Below, in pieces: positions 14,815-14,826 of a DNA stretch of 14,826 nucleotides. A program made the position numbers and the translations under genes. The notes beneath the pieces were generated by a model. That model was given only the letters and a program-made list of their open reading frames with translations. It was not told the origin of the DNA and did not search any database. The DNA is taken from the NCBI GenBank assembly GCA_964602275.1, contig CAZRQF010000026.1, positions 1 to 14,826 of the forward strand, in the 5' to 3' direction. The stretch comes from RGIG6291 sp964602275. Lineage in GTDB: Bacteria; Bacillota; Clostridia; TANB77; UBA1234. Position 1 is the first letter of the stretch. Each line of letters begins with the position of its first letter.

Positions 14815-14826
14815 ATGGAAGATATT
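14815..14826 (+). CDS. Start of an unidentified gene running off the window
   Basis: ATG at 14815 follows AAAGGAG with good spacing, and the visible codons read M-E-D-I. Four residues do not allow identification. The promoter, leader and terminator upstream show that this gene is conditionally expressed. Confidence 0.55.

Noticed and set aside
1..14826. CRISPR array, rRNA, tRNA or insertion sequence
   Set aside because: No regularly spaced repeats, no cloverleaf or rRNA sequence that I recognise, and no transposase or terminal inverted repeats were seen.

Overview
This window is AT-rich and carries spoIIP, spoVAC and spoVAD together with a radA-disA pair. That combination points to an endospore-forming low-GC Firmicute, most likely a member of the Clostridia. 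I cannot name a genus.

Layout. Positions 1-417 hold no convincing gene, only hairpins, a (TG)7 run and the terminator of carD. From 10438 leftwards to 418, eight genes lie head to tail on the minus strand: a secreted N-acetylmuramoyl-L-alanine amidase, a small DivIVA-type coiled-coil protein, spoIIP, pgi, a GH15 glucoamylase-type enzyme, radA, disA and carD. Spacing is tight (16-52 bp, and a 32-bp overlap between the GH15 gene and radA) except before carD, which has its own near-consensus promoter. This reads as one long operon, or a few nested ones, joining wall remodelling and engulfment, sugar metabolism, and DNA repair with c-di-AMP signalling. Divergently, spoVAC and spoVAD (10565-12041) encode part of the channel that moves dipicolinic acid into the spore. 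The usual third gene, spoVAE, is absent.

Right of about 12076 the content becomes accessory. There is an AbiE-type toxin-antitoxin pair (12164-13579, minus strand) with a consensus promoter overlapped by two inverted repeats. Next comes a two-gene unit holding the severed C-terminus of a DNA/RNA non-specific endonuclease and an unrecognised 127-residue protein. After about 320 bp without a gene, a plus-strand promoter drives a short structured leader with a 13-codon reading frame whose codons form one arm of a terminator. This sits just before a gene that starts at 14815 and runs off the window. That layout suggests attenuation by translation of a leader peptide, and it is the most interesting signal here.

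All calls come from reading the sequence and its translations. No searches, folding or alignments were run.
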